Source of the DNA: CAZCQP01 sp964500895
GTDB taxonomy: Bacteria > Bacillota > Clostridia > Lachnospirales > JAISER01
Direction of reading: 5' to 3'
DNA: 64,000 bases
Assembly (NCBI GenBank): GCA_964500895.1
Contig: CAZCQP010000007.1
Span: 9,534-73,533, forward strand
Position numbers and translations under genes: made by a program. Below the pieces are notes generated by a model. It saw only the letters and a program-made list of their open reading frames with translations. It had not been told where the DNA came from and made no database searches. Within the stretch, counting starts at the first letter, position 1; each line of letters begins with the position of its first letter. Of this stretch, positions 7,996 through 17,048 are shown one piece after another.

Positions 7996-8866
7996 TGGTG
8001 GCGGTCTCCTCTAAAAATGCTTTATACCGTTGGTAACGGGCAGGGGAAATGCCCACATCCACGTGGGCTTTCACCATGCAGTCCGGCTCTGCCAGATGTT
8101 TGCAGTCACTAAAGCGGCATTCCGATATATAAGGTCTAAATTCTTTAAATAAGTAGGGCAGTTGTGCCGGTTGCAACCCTTCTAAAGAAAGGGTGGTGAA
8201 ACCGGGAGAATCTACAATATAGCTGCCTTCAAAGGCTTCCCAAAGCTGGGCATGGCGGGTGGTGTGCTTGCCCCTTTTAATTTTCTGGCTTAAAGCGCCG
8301 GTTTCCATGGCGGCAGAGGGCAAAAGGGCGTTGATAATGCTGGATTTACCCACCCCCGAAGGCCCCGCAAAGGCAGAAACCTTGCCTTTTAACAAGTTTG
8401 GCAGTTCTTCCAGTCCGCCCCCCGTAGCGGTGGAAACACAAGCCACCGGGTAGCCAATGTCTCCGTACAGGCGGCAAAGTTTAGACAAAGTTTCCTGTTC
8501 TGCCTGCCCACACAAGTCTGTTTTGTTGAAGCAAATAACCGGGGGGATGTTGCGGTGCTCTGCGGTAATGATGAAACGGTCCAGCAAATCCAAGTTAATG
8601 GTAGGTTCCACCACAGCAAAGGTGATGACCACCTGGTCCAAATTGGATACCCGTGGGCGCAGCAACTCATTTTTTCGGGGTTTAATGACGGAAATGGTGC
8701 CTTCCCTGTCTTTTTCAGAGTTCACTTCAATAGACACAAAATCCCCAATAACCGGGGCATGGTTATGCTTGCGAAAAATGCCCCGTGCTTTGCAGCTATA
8801 GCTGCCCTGGTGGGTAACCACGGTGTATAAACCGCCAACCCCTTTAATAATCTGACCGTCCAGCAT
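7988..8866 (-). CDS. rsgA: Ribosome small-subunit biogenesis GTPase RsgA
   Basis: Circularly permuted GTPase that checks late maturation of the 30S subunit. ~292 residues: N-terminal OB fold (residues ~1-65), GTPase core with motifs in permuted order (FNKTDLC as G4, AGPSGVGKSSIIN as G1, DSPGFTTL as G3), and a C-terminal zinc finger (CRFSDCKHLAEPDCMVK). The ATG at 8866 has GAGGG at 8 bases; another in-frame ATG at 8881 overlaps the kinase stop but has no ribosome binding site. It sits between pknB and rpe, a common order in Bacillota. Confidence 0.96.
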   Translation of the reverse strand: MLDGQIIKGVGGLYTVVTHQGSYSCKARGIFRKHNHAPVIGDFVSIEVNSEKDREGTISVIKPRKNELLRPRVSNLDQVVITFAVVEPTINLDLLDRFIITAEHRNIPPVICFNKTDLCGQAEQETLSKLCRLYGDIGYPVACVSTATGGGLEELPNLLKGKVSAFAGPSGVGKSSIINALLPSAAMETGALSQKIKRGKHTTRHAQLWEAFEGSYIVDSPGFTTLSLEGLQPAQLPYLFKEFRPYISECRFSDCKHLAEPDCMVKAHVDVGISPARYQRYKAFLEETATNV

Positions 8867-8877
8867 GTTAAAATCCC

Positions 8878-10995
8878 TCATTCTGAAAATTGAAACAATT
8901 GTGCGCCCCGGTAATAAGAGGTGCCAGAAACTGTGTCCGAAATGTACACCTGGAACTCTGCTTCCCCTGCGCCGGTAATGCTAACGGTTTTTGGAAAATC
9001 GGACACGGCCACATATTCTTTCATGTAGTTGCTGCTGCCTTCTTCTGAGTTTTTAATAATCAGTAAAAGTACATTTTCCACCCCGTCTGGAATGCTACCC
9101 GGGGGTGGGTCTACCGTCATGGTTTTGGTGGTTTGCTTGGCGTTGGGGGAAGGGGTAGGGCTAGGGGATGCTTCCGGGGGCTTTCCGCTGCTTAACACAA
9201 AGCTTACCACCGTGCCACGGGAAACTTCCGTTCCGGCTTTAACTGTTTGGGTGATGATGGTGCCTTCCGGCTTGTTGCTGGGTGCCGTTGTGCTTAACCC
9301 TACAGCCAAGTAAGCCCCTTCTATTTTTCTAATGCCTTCCGCTTCTGTATCACCTTCCACGCTAGGTACAATCACCGTGGTAACCGGTTGCCCCTGGCAA
9401 ATGTAAAGTTTTACGGTTGAATTGGCTTTAGCCAGTGTTCCGCCTTCCGGTTCTTGCCGCACCACCACGTTAATGGGGTAGTTTTCGTCCAACACATATT
9501 CATCTTCCAGCTTAAAATATAAATCCTGGAATATTTCCATGACCACACCAATGTCTTGGCCCACCACATCCGGCACAGGGAATTTGTCCGTGCCGTCGCT
9601 TAAAACCACGTCAATGGCATCGCCTTCATACAGTAGCCCGTCGTCCCCCACACTTTGAGAAAGAATCAAGCCTTTGTCCACTGTGTCGCTGAAAGCTGTG
9701 CCGGTTACGTTTACGGTAACCCCCAGTGGCCCGGTAATGGCATGGGCTTCATCAACTGTTTTGCCCACTAATTCAGGAATCTGCACCTGGTCCGGCACGT
9801 CTGGGGTCATGCGTTTAATGAAATATGTGCCTAAAGCAAATATAACGGCAATGATGGCCAAGCTGGTGGCAATGGCTGCAATGACAATGCGGCGTTCTGC
9901 CTGCCGGTCTTCGCTAATGCGCACAATGTCGTTTTTGTTATAGCTGGCAATGGGCTTGTTGCGGGACTTTTTAGGGAATCTTTTAGGCTTCACCGGTGCT
10001 TCCTCCGGCGGTTCATCGTAAACATCGTCCTCATAGCCTTCGTCCCAATCATCGTCCGTGTCATCCATCCGGCCATTGCGTTTAATGGTGTCTACATCTT
10101 CTTTGCCAAACCGCATGGTTTGACCTTCCATGTCATCCTCTGGGTCTTGCTGCACAAAGCTGCCGCTGGTGTTGGACAACGCCAGCTTTAAGTCCTCCAC
10201 CATGTCTTGGGCGGAATGGTACCGCTTGCTGGTGGATTTCTCTGTGGCTTTAGCAATGATGCGCTGGATGCTTAAAGAAATATTGGGGTTTAACGCACGA
10301 ATGTCCGGCAGTGGGTCGTTAATGTGTTTCAAAGCAATGGCAATGGGCGTGTCCCCCTCAAAAGGCAGGCAGCCGGTGGCCATTTCAAACATCACAATGC
10401 CCAGCGCATAAATATCGCTGGTGGCATCCACATAGCCCCCTCGGGCTTGTTCCGGGGAAAAATATTGCACAGAGCCAATGGTTTCATTATCGGTGCGCAA
10501 GGTAGCCTCTGTGGCGGCACGGGCAATGCCGAAGTCCGTCACTTTCACAGTGCCGGAGGTGGTGACCAGTATGTTCTGGGGCTTAATGTCCCGGTGGATA
10601 ATATGGTGGGCGTGGGCATGGGCTAATGCAGAGCCAATTTGCACGGCCACGCTGATAATTTCGTCATTTTCAAAGGGGGCGTTGCGCTTGATTAAATCTT
10701 TTAACGTTACCCCGTCAATAAACTCCATCACAATATAGTGGATGGCATCTTCCTGCCCCACATCGTATACGCTTACAATGTTTTGGTCCGAAAGGCTGGC
10801 GGCGGCTTGTGCCTCCACATTAAAGCGGGCGATAAATTCTTCATCGTTAATAAAATCTTCCCGCATCACTTTGAAGGTGACAGAGCGGTCCAGCTTGGTG
10901 TCTTTGGCCCGGTATACAATGGCCATGCCCCCGGAACCGATTTTTTCTATAATCTCATAGCGCCCGGCAATGATGGCGCCTGGAGGAAGCATCAT
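8878..10995 (-). CDS. pknB: PASTA-domain Ser/Thr protein kinase
   Basis: Membrane sensor kinase that controls cell-wall growth in response to muropeptides or lipid II. 705 residues. The kinase domain (1-~270) has IGSGGMAIVYRA, the ATP lysine in FKVMRED, HRDIKPQN and DFGIARA. An acidic juxtamembrane stretch rich in Asp (~290-335) is followed by one membrane helix (~368-390) and three extracellular PASTA repeats, each opening with a P-E/D/S-V-type motif (IPELVGKT; VPDVVGQD; VPSVEGDT). A Pro/Ser-rich linker and a unique ~90-residue C-terminal domain end the protein. The gene start overlaps the prpC stop (ATGA). Confidence 0.96.
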   Translation of the reverse strand: MMLPPGAIIAGRYEIIEKIGSGGMAIVYRAKDTKLDRSVTFKVMREDFINDEEFIARFNVEAQAAASLSDQNIVSVYDVGQEDAIHYIVMEFIDGVTLKDLIKRNAPFENDEIISVAVQIGSALAHAHAHHIIHRDIKPQNILVTTSGTVKVTDFGIARAATEATLRTDNETIGSVQYFSPEQARGGYVDATSDIYALGIVMFEMATGCLPFEGDTPIAIALKHINDPLPDIRALNPNISLSIQRIIAKATEKSTSKRYHSAQDMVEDLKLALSNTSGSFVQQDPEDDMEGQTMRFGKEDVDTIKRNGRMDDTDDDWDEGYEDDVYDEPPEEAPVKPKRFPKKSRNKPIASYNKNDIVRISEDRQAERRIVIAAIATSLAIIAVIFALGTYFIKRMTPDVPDQVQIPELVGKTVDEAHAITGPLGVTVNVTGTAFSDTVDKGLILSQSVGDDGLLYEGDAIDVVLSDGTDKFPVPDVVGQDIGVVMEIFQDLYFKLEDEYVLDENYPINVVVRQEPEGGTLAKANSTVKLYICQGQPVTTVIVPSVEGDTEAEGIRKIEGAYLAVGLSTTAPSNKPEGTIITQTVKAGTEVSRGTVVSFVLSSGKPPEASPSPTPSPNAKQTTKTMTVDPPPGSIPDGVENVLLLIIKNSEEGSSNYMKEYVAVSDFPKTVSITGAGEAEFQVYISDTVSGTSYYRGAQLFQFSE

Positions 10996-11735
10996 GCCCT
11001 CACCTCATTTACCGAAACCAAAATAACAGAAATGTTGTCATTTCCGCCCTTTTGTTTTGCGTATTCTACAAACGTTTCGCATTTGCTTTCCAAACTGTTT
11101 TCCGACTGAATACCGGCCAGCAGTTCTTCATCTGAAATATAGTTGCTTAGTCCGTCGGAGCATAAAAGCACCGTGTCCCCCGGGAAAATGTCTATCACCA
11201 GGCTGTCTGGTCGCACATCTTCCTCTGTGCCCACGGCGCGGGTAATGAGGTTGCGGCGGGGGTCTGTTTTGGCCTGTTCAGCGGTCATTTCCCCAGCCTT
11301 TACCATCTCGTTCACAAAAGTGTGGTCATGGGAAACTTGACGCAACTTGTGGTCATGGGCCACATAAACCCGGCTGTCTCCCACATGAGCCATGTACAGC
11401 TTTCCACCGCTCATAACACAAAGGGAAAGGGTACAGCCCATGCCGGATAAATCTGGGTTTTCCACAGACATATGGTATACTTTTTGGTTGGCCGCATGAA
11501 CACCGGCCATCAGAACGTCCAGTATTTCCGTTTCGTCTTGTTCCAAAGCCTGCACATAGTCGCAAAAGGCAGCAATACAGTTGTTGCTGGCAATTTCACC
11601 GGCGTTGTGGCCACCCATGCCGTCGGCAATGATATACAAATTGGGCAACGGCCCCACAGACCTATTGCTGACAAATATGGCGTCTTCATTGTTCTTGCGT
11701 ACAAGGCCTGTATCGGTTATCCCAAAGCCGTTCAT
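10992..11735 (-). CDS. prpC: PP2C-type Ser/Thr protein phosphatase
   Basis: Metal-dependent phosphatase partner of the downstream PASTA kinase, removing Ser/Thr phosphates. ~247 residues, cytoplasmic. PP2C metal motifs are all present: KNNEDAIF, IADGMGGHNAGEIAS, AHVGDSRVY, LCSDGLSNYI and GGNDNISVI. The ATG at 11735 is preferred because GCAGGTG sits 6 bases ahead; a GTG three codons upstream overlaps that site. The kinase start overlaps its stop codon by 4 bases, implying translational coupling of the antagonistic pair. Confidence 0.96.
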   Translation of the reverse strand: MNGFGITDTGLVRKNNEDAIFVSNRSVGPLPNLYIIADGMGGHNAGEIASNNCIAAFCDYVQALEQDETEILDVLMAGVHAANQKVYHMSVENPDLSGMGCTLSLCVMSGGKLYMAHVGDSRVYVAHDHKLRQVSHDHTFVNEMVKAGEMTAEQAKTDPRRNLITRAVGTEEDVRPDSLVIDIFPGDTVLLCSDGLSNYISDEELLAGIQSENSLESKCETFVEYAKQKGGNDNISVILVSVNEVRA

Positions 11736-11753
11736 GTCTTTCACCTGCCCTTT

Positions 11754-12794
11754 TCACTGGTTGTTTTGGGTTTGATGTCGCAGTTTTAACTGCCCGCAAG
11801 CAGCTTCAATGTCGTCCCCACGGGTATGCCGCCGGGTGGCGGGTACTCCGTTTTTTGTAAGGGTTTCAATAAAAGCAGTACACCGGCTTTCAGTATGTTT
11901 GCCGGCGGATGCTTTTCGGCCTGCTTCGTTTACGGGAATTACATTCACATGGCACAACAGGGGTTTTAATTTTCGGGAAAGCTCCAAGGCATGGGCCAGT
12001 TCATCGTTCACACCTGGAATGAGGGCGTATTCAAAGGTGATACGCCGGTTTGTTTTTTTGCAGTAATCGCCACATACGGTTAACAGTTCTTCCATGGGGT
12101 AGCGCTTGGCCACCGGCATGATGCTGCGGCGAATGGCGTCGTTGGGGGCGTGAAGGGAAACCGCCAAGTTGATTTGGGTGCCTTCTGCTGCAAAAGCGGT
12201 AATACCTTCGCAAAGCCCGCAGGTGGATACGGTCAAATTCCGCTGCCCCAGCCCTAAACCATGCTTATGGTTTAAAAGCCGTAAAAATGCCATCACAGCA
12301 TTGTAATTGTCAAAAGGTTCCCCCATGCCCATCACCACCACATTGGTGACTTTCTTGCCCGTGGCTTGACCCATGGCGTATACTTGGGCAGCCATTTCCC
12401 ATGGGGTGAGGTTGCGTTCCAGCCCTCCCATGGCAGAGGCACAAAAAGTGCAGCCCATGCGGCACCCTGCTTGGGATGATACGCAGACCGTGTTGCCATA
12501 GGCGTGTTCTAAAAACACACTTTCAATAAATAAGCCGTCTTCCAGCTGAAACAAATGCTTCGCCACACCACCGGAAACCGCTTGATTTGACAAGATAACA
12601 GGGGCAATGGCAGCTTGTTCCGCCAGTTTTTGGCGCAGAGGTTTGGACAAATTGGTCATCTGTTCAAAATCCGTAACCCCTTTTTGGTGCAGCCATTCAA
12701 AGATTTGTTGGCCGTGAAAAGGCTTCTCACCCAGGCCGGTTAAAAATTCTTTTAATTGTTCCATGTTCATGGAGCCAATGTCTTGTTTTTGCAT
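11754..12794 (-). CDS. rlmN: 23S rRNA m2A2503 / tRNA m2A37 methyltransferase
   Basis: Radical-SAM enzyme that methylates C2 of A2503 in 23S rRNA and A37 in some tRNAs. ~346 residues. The iron-sulfur motif CRMGCTFC lies in SSQAGCRMGCTFCASA; the methyl-carrying and resolving cysteines correspond to that region and to the C-terminal IEAACGQL. Also present: GMGEPFDNY and ALIPGVND. The ATG at 12794 has AAGGA 11 bases upstream; an in-frame start at 12818 has no visible site. It lies between rsmB and prpC in the operon. Confidence 0.95.
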   Translation of the reverse strand: MQKQDIGSMNMEQLKEFLTGLGEKPFHGQQIFEWLHQKGVTDFEQMTNLSKPLRQKLAEQAAIAPVILSNQAVSGGVAKHLFQLEDGLFIESVFLEHAYGNTVCVSSQAGCRMGCTFCASAMGGLERNLTPWEMAAQVYAMGQATGKKVTNVVVMGMGEPFDNYNAVMAFLRLLNHKHGLGLGQRNLTVSTCGLCEGITAFAAEGTQINLAVSLHAPNDAIRRSIMPVAKRYPMEELLTVCGDYCKKTNRRITFEYALIPGVNDELAHALELSRKLKPLLCHVNVIPVNEAGRKASAGKHTESRCTAFIETLTKNGVPATRRHTRGDDIEAACGQLKLRHQTQNNQ

Positions 12795-12830
12795 ATAATT
12801 TGTATTCCTTACATTCATAGTTTAAAGCTT

Positions 12831-14207
12831 TTACTTGCGGCGGCACAGGGCAATGAAAAAACCGTCCCCGGCATAAGCCCCAGGCAAAAGCTGCATCATG
12901 CTTTGCGTGCTGTCCACTTGGCTTAATTGTAGCACAGAGGGCCAGGCTTCCACAAGCGGTACAGGCTCAAAATCATAAGCTTCAAGAAAAGCTTGGTAGT
13001 TTTCTTCGTTTTCTTTGGTGGAAATGGTGCAGGTACAGTAAACCAAGGTGCCCCCTTTTTTCACATACCGGTGGCTGGCCGCTAAAATATCACGCTGAAT
13101 GCGGGCCAGTGCTTCCACGTCCTCCATGGTCTTTGTATATTTAATGTCCGGCTTTTTTCGCAACAGCCCAAAGCCGGAGCAGGGAACATCAATCAACAGG
13201 CAATCCGCCGTGTTTTCTAAAGCCGGGTTAAAGACGGTGGCATCCCCTTGCTGGGTGGTGATGCAAGTAAGACCCAGCCGGTTGGCCGTGTCTGTAATTA
13301 AAGGTAGACGGTGGGGGTGGATGTCCATGCTTAGGATATGCCCTTCGTTTGCCATGAGCTGGGCGCTTAAAAAGGATTTGCCCCCCGGTGCGGCGCATAA
13401 GTCTAAAACCGTTTGCCCCGGCTGGGGGTTTAATACCTGAACCGCCGCCATGGCCCCCGCATCCATCACGTGAAACAGCCCATCCTGAAAGGCGGGCAAG
13501 GCAGTGATTTGGGCGGTGCGGGTGAGTTGCAGTGCCTGGGGCATACCGGGGCAAGGACGTACCTCAACCCCGGAAGCTGTGAGTGTTTCGGTTAAAGATT
13601 CCGGGGTGGTTTTTAAAGTATTCACACAAATGGTTACCGGCGGGCTGGTGACGCTTGCGGCCAGCATGGTTTCCATAACATCCATCGCCATGATGGGCTG
13701 CCAGTATTCCAGCAGCCACCGTGGGGTGGAGTAGCGCAGGGATAAATAGTCTAAAACATTTTGGGAGCGGTCCGGCAACGGCAGGTTTTTGCCATTTGCG
13801 GCCACTTGGCGCAGCACCCCGTTCACGTATGGGGCCAGCCCAACAAAGCCTTTGGATTTGGCCAGCTTCACGCTTTCATTGCAAGCGGCGGAAGGAGGCA
13901 CTTTATCCATAAACAAAAGCTGATAAATTCCAAGCCGAAGTACATTTAAAATGAAAGGCTTAATTTTCTTCACCGGCGTTTTGGAATAATGGCCAATTAC
14001 GTTATCCAACAACAGAATATGGCGTAGAGCACCGTTCACCAGTTCTGTAATAAAGGCCTTTTCTTTCTGCCCCAAGGCAGGGTGAGCGTTTAGTGTTTTT
14101 TGCAGCACCAAATTGTTGTACCCTTTGTTGTGGGTAATGTGCATAAGCGCCTCTACCGCCAGCCCCCGCTGGTTCACAGGCAGAGAGCCTTTGTTGTCCC
14201 CGGCCAT
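12831..14207 (-). CDS. rsmB: 16S rRNA m5C967 methyltransferase
   Basis: Methylates C967 of 16S rRNA using SAM. 458 residues: N-terminal NusB-like RNA-binding domain (~1-150), then the Rossmann methyltransferase domain with LDLCAAPGGKSF (SAM site), PCSGFGLLRKKPDIKY (first catalytic Cys) and YCTCTISTKENE (second catalytic Cys), where YCTC replaces the usual YSTC. The ATG at 14207 overlaps the stop of the upstream PEGA gene (TGATG) with no strong ribosome binding site of its own, so translational coupling is likely. Confidence 0.95.
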   Translation of the reverse strand: MAGDNKGSLPVNQRGLAVEALMHITHNKGYNNLVLQKTLNAHPALGQKEKAFITELVNGALRHILLLDNVIGHYSKTPVKKIKPFILNVLRLGIYQLLFMDKVPPSAACNESVKLAKSKGFVGLAPYVNGVLRQVAANGKNLPLPDRSQNVLDYLSLRYSTPRWLLEYWQPIMAMDVMETMLAASVTSPPVTICVNTLKTTPESLTETLTASGVEVRPCPGMPQALQLTRTAQITALPAFQDGLFHVMDAGAMAAVQVLNPQPGQTVLDLCAAPGGKSFLSAQLMANEGHILSMDIHPHRLPLITDTANRLGLTCITTQQGDATVFNPALENTADCLLIDVPCSGFGLLRKKPDIKYTKTMEDVEALARIQRDILAASHRYVKKGGTLVYCTCTISTKENEENYQAFLEAYDFEPVPLVEAWPSVLQLSQVDSTQSMMQLLPGAYAGDGFFIALCRRK

Positions 14208-15592
14208 CAAGGAATAACCGGCCCGTCAGCCTGGTTTGCCAGGTCTGGGGTAAACGGAGGCACCGGGGTGGATGGGGTAGGGGTGTAGGGGGTTAAAGCT
14301 TGCAAAATAAAGGAATAAGACAACCGGGCATTGGCGTTCACGTCAATGGTCATGGTGGTGTCATTATAACCGGCTTTGCGCACGGTAATGGTGTGGCGGC
14401 CGTCTGGCAACGAATCGCTTACAGGGGTGACACCCACGTAACCGTTGTCAATGTAAAGTTCCGCCCCTTCCGGCACAGTGGTGACGGTGAGGGTGCGCAG
14501 CACAACTTCTTCAGACAGCATCACGTTTACGTCCATGGTGGGTTCTGCCACGGTGATGGTGGTAGAAAAAGGCAGGTAGCCGGTTTTTTTGGCTTCCAGC
14601 TTATAGGTGCCCAATTGCAGCACCAAAGGTTCGGTGGCAGGGTATTCCTTACCGTCAACAAACAGCTGAAAATCTGAAACATTGGATTTGACGTTCACAA
14701 TGCCGGACATAAATTGTACATCGGCTAAATCCAACACTTCGGTATTTTCGGTGGTAATGACCACGTCTGTGACAAAAGGTTCAATGTTTGCGCCTTTAAT
14801 CACAATGCGGTGGGCACCTTCTAAAACCTCCACCTTATCTGCTTCATCCAGCGTCATAAAGATGGTGGTGTCTATTTCAAGGGTGCCGTCTTTCACCTTA
14901 TCTTTATTTTTCAGTTCCACATAACCGTGGCTTTTGTTCACTTCCATATACCAAGCTGTGTCCTCGTAGCCCCTTAAGGTAACCACGTCCGCCTCACTCA
15001 CTGCGGAAGGGTCTATGGGAGCGTTTTTATAAACTGCCATGAGCTGGTTGTTGTAGAAGTAATATTTGTTGCTTAAATTAATCACCTGCTGCTCTGGGCT
15101 AACCTTCACATTGCGCACCAGCTTAAATTCCCAAGCGGTAGAATCCTGGGCAATGCTTTGCAACGTTTCGGTTTTGGCATCATAATTAATGTTAACAATA
15201 TCCCCCACAGCAAGCTCTGAAAAAGCAATTTCCTGGCCATATTTGTTTTTTAAGCTTGTACCTGCATCGGCGGCAACGGTAAAGTTTTTTTCAGTTTCCA
15301 CATCCACCATGGTTAATGCACTTTTACCAAAGTCGATGTTGGTAATGAAGCCGATGCGTTGTTTCAATTCGCTTAAAGAGCCTTCCGCAGGCCCCGGGGA
15401 GGCAGAAGGGAGCATCCCGCTGGGTTGTGGGGAGGCATCTGCTCTGTTTTTTGTAATGTTGCTGAATACAATGGCAAATATCACAATGCAAATAATAACC
15501 CCAGCCAGTAAAGTAATGATATAAAACAGGGTGAACTGTGATCTTTGATTTTTACTTTTAATTTTGCTTCGTTGATTGCTGCTTCTTCCCAT
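14207..15592 (-). CDS. Membrane-anchored PEGA-domain protein
   Basis: 461 residues. A basic cytoplasmic N-terminus (~1-20) is followed by one membrane helix (~22-45), so the rest is extracellular. A Pro/Ser linker leads to a ~200-residue beta-rich region I do not recognise, then two PEGA repeats (FQLFVDGKEYPATEPLVLQ...; AELYIDNGYVGVTPVSDSL...) and a Thr/Pro-rich tail. PEGA domains are surface-exposed beta-domains of unclear function, often in envelope proteins. It is the first gene of the operon containing PrpC and PknB, with GAGGTGA 4-5 bases before the ATG. A role in envelope sensing is inference from that context. Confidence 0.8.
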   Translation of the reverse strand: MGRSSNQRSKIKSKNQRSQFTLFYIITLLAGVIICIVIFAIVFSNITKNRADASPQPSGMLPSASPGPAEGSLSELKQRIGFITNIDFGKSALTMVDVETEKNFTVAADAGTSLKNKYGQEIAFSELAVGDIVNINYDAKTETLQSIAQDSTAWEFKLVRNVKVSPEQQVINLSNKYYFYNNQLMAVYKNAPIDPSAVSEADVVTLRGYEDTAWYMEVNKSHGYVELKNKDKVKDGTLEIDTTIFMTLDEADKVEVLEGAHRIVIKGANIEPFVTDVVITTENTEVLDLADVQFMSGIVNVKSNVSDFQLFVDGKEYPATEPLVLQLGTYKLEAKKTGYLPFSTTITVAEPTMDVNVMLSEEVVLRTLTVTTVPEGAELYIDNGYVGVTPVSDSLPDGRHTITVRKAGYNDTTMTIDVNANARLSYSFILQALTPYTPTPSTPVPPFTPDLANQADGPVIP

Positions 15593-15657
15593 GCTTTCAC
15601 CTCAAACCTAGATATTTCAAGCCATGCAAAGGTTTGCCTGACTTTTAGGATTATCCT

Positions 15658-15686
15658 ATTTTAATTGCTTTTGGTGAAAAACACAA
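15658..15686 (-). promoter_or_regulatory. Promoter of the PEGA-rsmB-rlmN-prpC-pknB operon
   Basis: Minus-strand TTGTGT (15681-15686), 17-base spacer, TAAAAT (15658-15663), about 65 bases before the first gene. Two mismatches in the -35 and one in the -10. It is the best candidate in the upstream gap. Confidence 0.5.
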
Positions 15687-15713
15687 GAAAAAATTTATAT
15701 GTATGGTGCTTTA

Positions 15714-15800
15714 AGCAAAAAAAGCACCTGGTCTCAGGGGGGAATGAGGCCAGGTTGAGGGGGGGATATAAATTGTTCCTTAATTATAAAAATTAAGGCT
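15714..15800 (-). ncRNA. Candidate small RNA with C-rich loop and terminator
   Basis: Read on the minus strand, the stem 15745-15754/15727-15736 has one C-A mismatch and a loop of TTCCCCCC. It is followed by TGC and seven T, the form of an intrinsic terminator, although no minus-strand gene ends here. A second C run (seven C) precedes the stem. An 8-bp inverted repeat at 15778-15798 lies further upstream and contains TATAAT. The 5' end is not defined and no good -35 is visible. The terminator is well supported; the RNA itself is inferred. Confidence 0.4.
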
Positions 15801-15875
15801 ACATGCATAATAATTTCCATTTTTCTAAAAAGTATACATCTTTTGTGAAACTTTTTTATTAAATATGCGCCTCCA

Positions 15876-15904
15876 TTGAAAAAAAGGCGGCTGTCAGTTA
15901 TAAT
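15876..15904 (+). promoter_or_regulatory. Promoter of the AraC-family regulator
   Basis: TTGAAA (15876-15881), 17-base spacer, TATAAT (15899-15904), 33 bases before the chosen start codon. Strong housekeeping-type match. Confidence 0.75.
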
Positions 15905-15937
15905 GAGCATGGATAATTTTGTAAAGAGGTGAACGCC

Positions 15938-16831
15938 GTGCATACTCCTTATATGCGCACACAACTTTACCCCGTCATCGACATCGACAATTTAGTGTCT
16001 TTTCATTATTTTGAATATGTGAAAGATTTTATGGGAATGGAAGAAGCCCATGATTTTTGGGAAGTGGTTTATGTAGATTTTGGCGCCATTGTGGCTGTGG
16101 TGAACGGCGTGGAGCAACCGCTAAAACAAGGGCAAGCCATTTTCCACCAGCCCAACGAAGAACACAATATTTTAACATGCGGTGAATTTGCCAGTGTAAT
16201 CATATTTAGCTTTGTTTGCGAAAGCCCGGCGATGGCTTTCTTTAACGGCAAATGCCTTGCTTTAAACGCCAAGGAACGGGACCTGATGGCGGACATTGTT
16301 CGGGAAGGGCAGCGTGTTTTTGAAGGGCCTTTTGATACTTTAAACAAGCCCCGGTTAACCAAAGCGGCCCATGCACCTTTTGGCGGGGAGCAAATGCTCA
16401 CCACTTGCATGACCCAACTGCTTATAAGCCTGATTCGCCGGGACACAGAAGCACTGCGCACGGCCAGCCCGGAAACATGGAAAAGGCAGCAGGGGGAGAA
16501 GGACATTGTTGAACAAATCATGGTTATTCTGCAAGAAAATTTATACGGCAAAATTTCTTTAAACGAAATCAGCGCCCGGCTTTCTTTTTCCGTCAGCCAT
16601 TTGGAGATGGTGTTTAAAAAACACACCGGTTGCGGCATCATCACCACTTTGAACCGCCTAAAAATGACCGAAGCCAAAAGGTTGATTAGCGAGGGCGAAA
16701 AAACCTATACGCAGATTGCGGAAATGCTAGGCTTTACTTCCATCCACTACTTCTGCCGCACCTTTAAAAAACACATGTCTATGACCCCTTCCGGCTATGA
16801 AAAATCTGTTAAATTACGGCTTTTGTTATAA
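15938..16831 (+). CDS. AraC-family transcriptional regulator
   Basis: ~297 residues. The N-terminal ~150 residues form a cupin-like ligand-binding domain (DFWEVVYVDFG; GQAIFHQPNEEHNI). The C-terminal ~100 residues hold two helix-turn-helix motifs: ISLNEISARLSFSVSHLEMV and YTQIAEMLGFTSIHYFCRTF, the latter being the AraC signature. The GTG at 15938 is chosen because AGAGG lies 8 bases ahead; a GTG at 15929 overlaps that site. It sits directly upstream of a sugar ABC importer operon and probably activates it; the repeats in the gap behind it are candidate binding sites. Confidence 0.92.
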   Translation: MHTPYMRTQLYPVIDIDNLVSFHYFEYVKDFMGMEEAHDFWEVVYVDFGAIVAVVNGVEQPLKQGQAIFHQPNEEHNILTCGEFASVIIFSFVCESPAMAFFNGKCLALNAKERDLMADIVREGQRVFEGPFDTLNKPRLTKAAHAPFGGEQMLTTCMTQLLISLIRRDTEALRTASPETWKRQQGEKDIVEQIMVILQENLYGKISLNEISARLSFSVSHLEMVFKKHTGCGIITTLNRLKMTEAKRLISEGEKTYTQIAEMLGFTSIHYFCRTFKKHMSMTPSGYEKSVKLRLLL

Positions 16832-16872
16832 GGTTAAGCAAGGCACTTGTAATAAAGTGCCATGCTTAACCT
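16831..16872 (+). terminator. Long hairpin after the AraC gene
   Basis: Arms 16831-16848 and 16855-16872 pair over 18 positions with one A-A mismatch and a 6-base loop, beginning on the last base of the stop codon. There is no T run after it, so it may be an mRNA 3' stabiliser or a weak terminator. Confidence 0.6.
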
Positions 16873-16889
16873 GTTAGATTGTTAAAAAA

Positions 16890-17002
16890 TGCACAATTTA
16901 CATCATAACATTGTGCAAGTTTGGTGCAATATTATGCAAATACAGAAGGTTACCGTTCTGTTATATTTGAGTTGCAAGTAATGTTAAGCAATGTTAAGCA
17001 AT
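16890..17002 (+). promoter_or_regulatory. Candidate operator region of the sugar ABC operon
   Basis: The inverted repeat TGCACAAT (16890-16897) / ATTGTGCA (16910-16917) is perfect, with a 12-base spacer. TGCA-N6-TGCA follows at 16925-16938, and two tandem ATGTTAAGCA copies lie at 16983-17002. A TTATAT at 16961-16966 could be the -10, with no recognisable -35, as expected for an activator-dependent promoter. The adjacent AraC protein is the likely binder; this is inference. Confidence 0.5.
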
Positions 17003-17048
17003 GCTGTTCTAAAGCATTGCAAAATTTAAAAAAGGAGATGAGTTAAGA

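Noticed and set aside
15734..15964. Minus-strand 76-codon frame before the AraC gene
   Set aside because: It spans the AraC promoter and the C-rich hairpin, has no ribosome binding site, and its composition is not protein-like.
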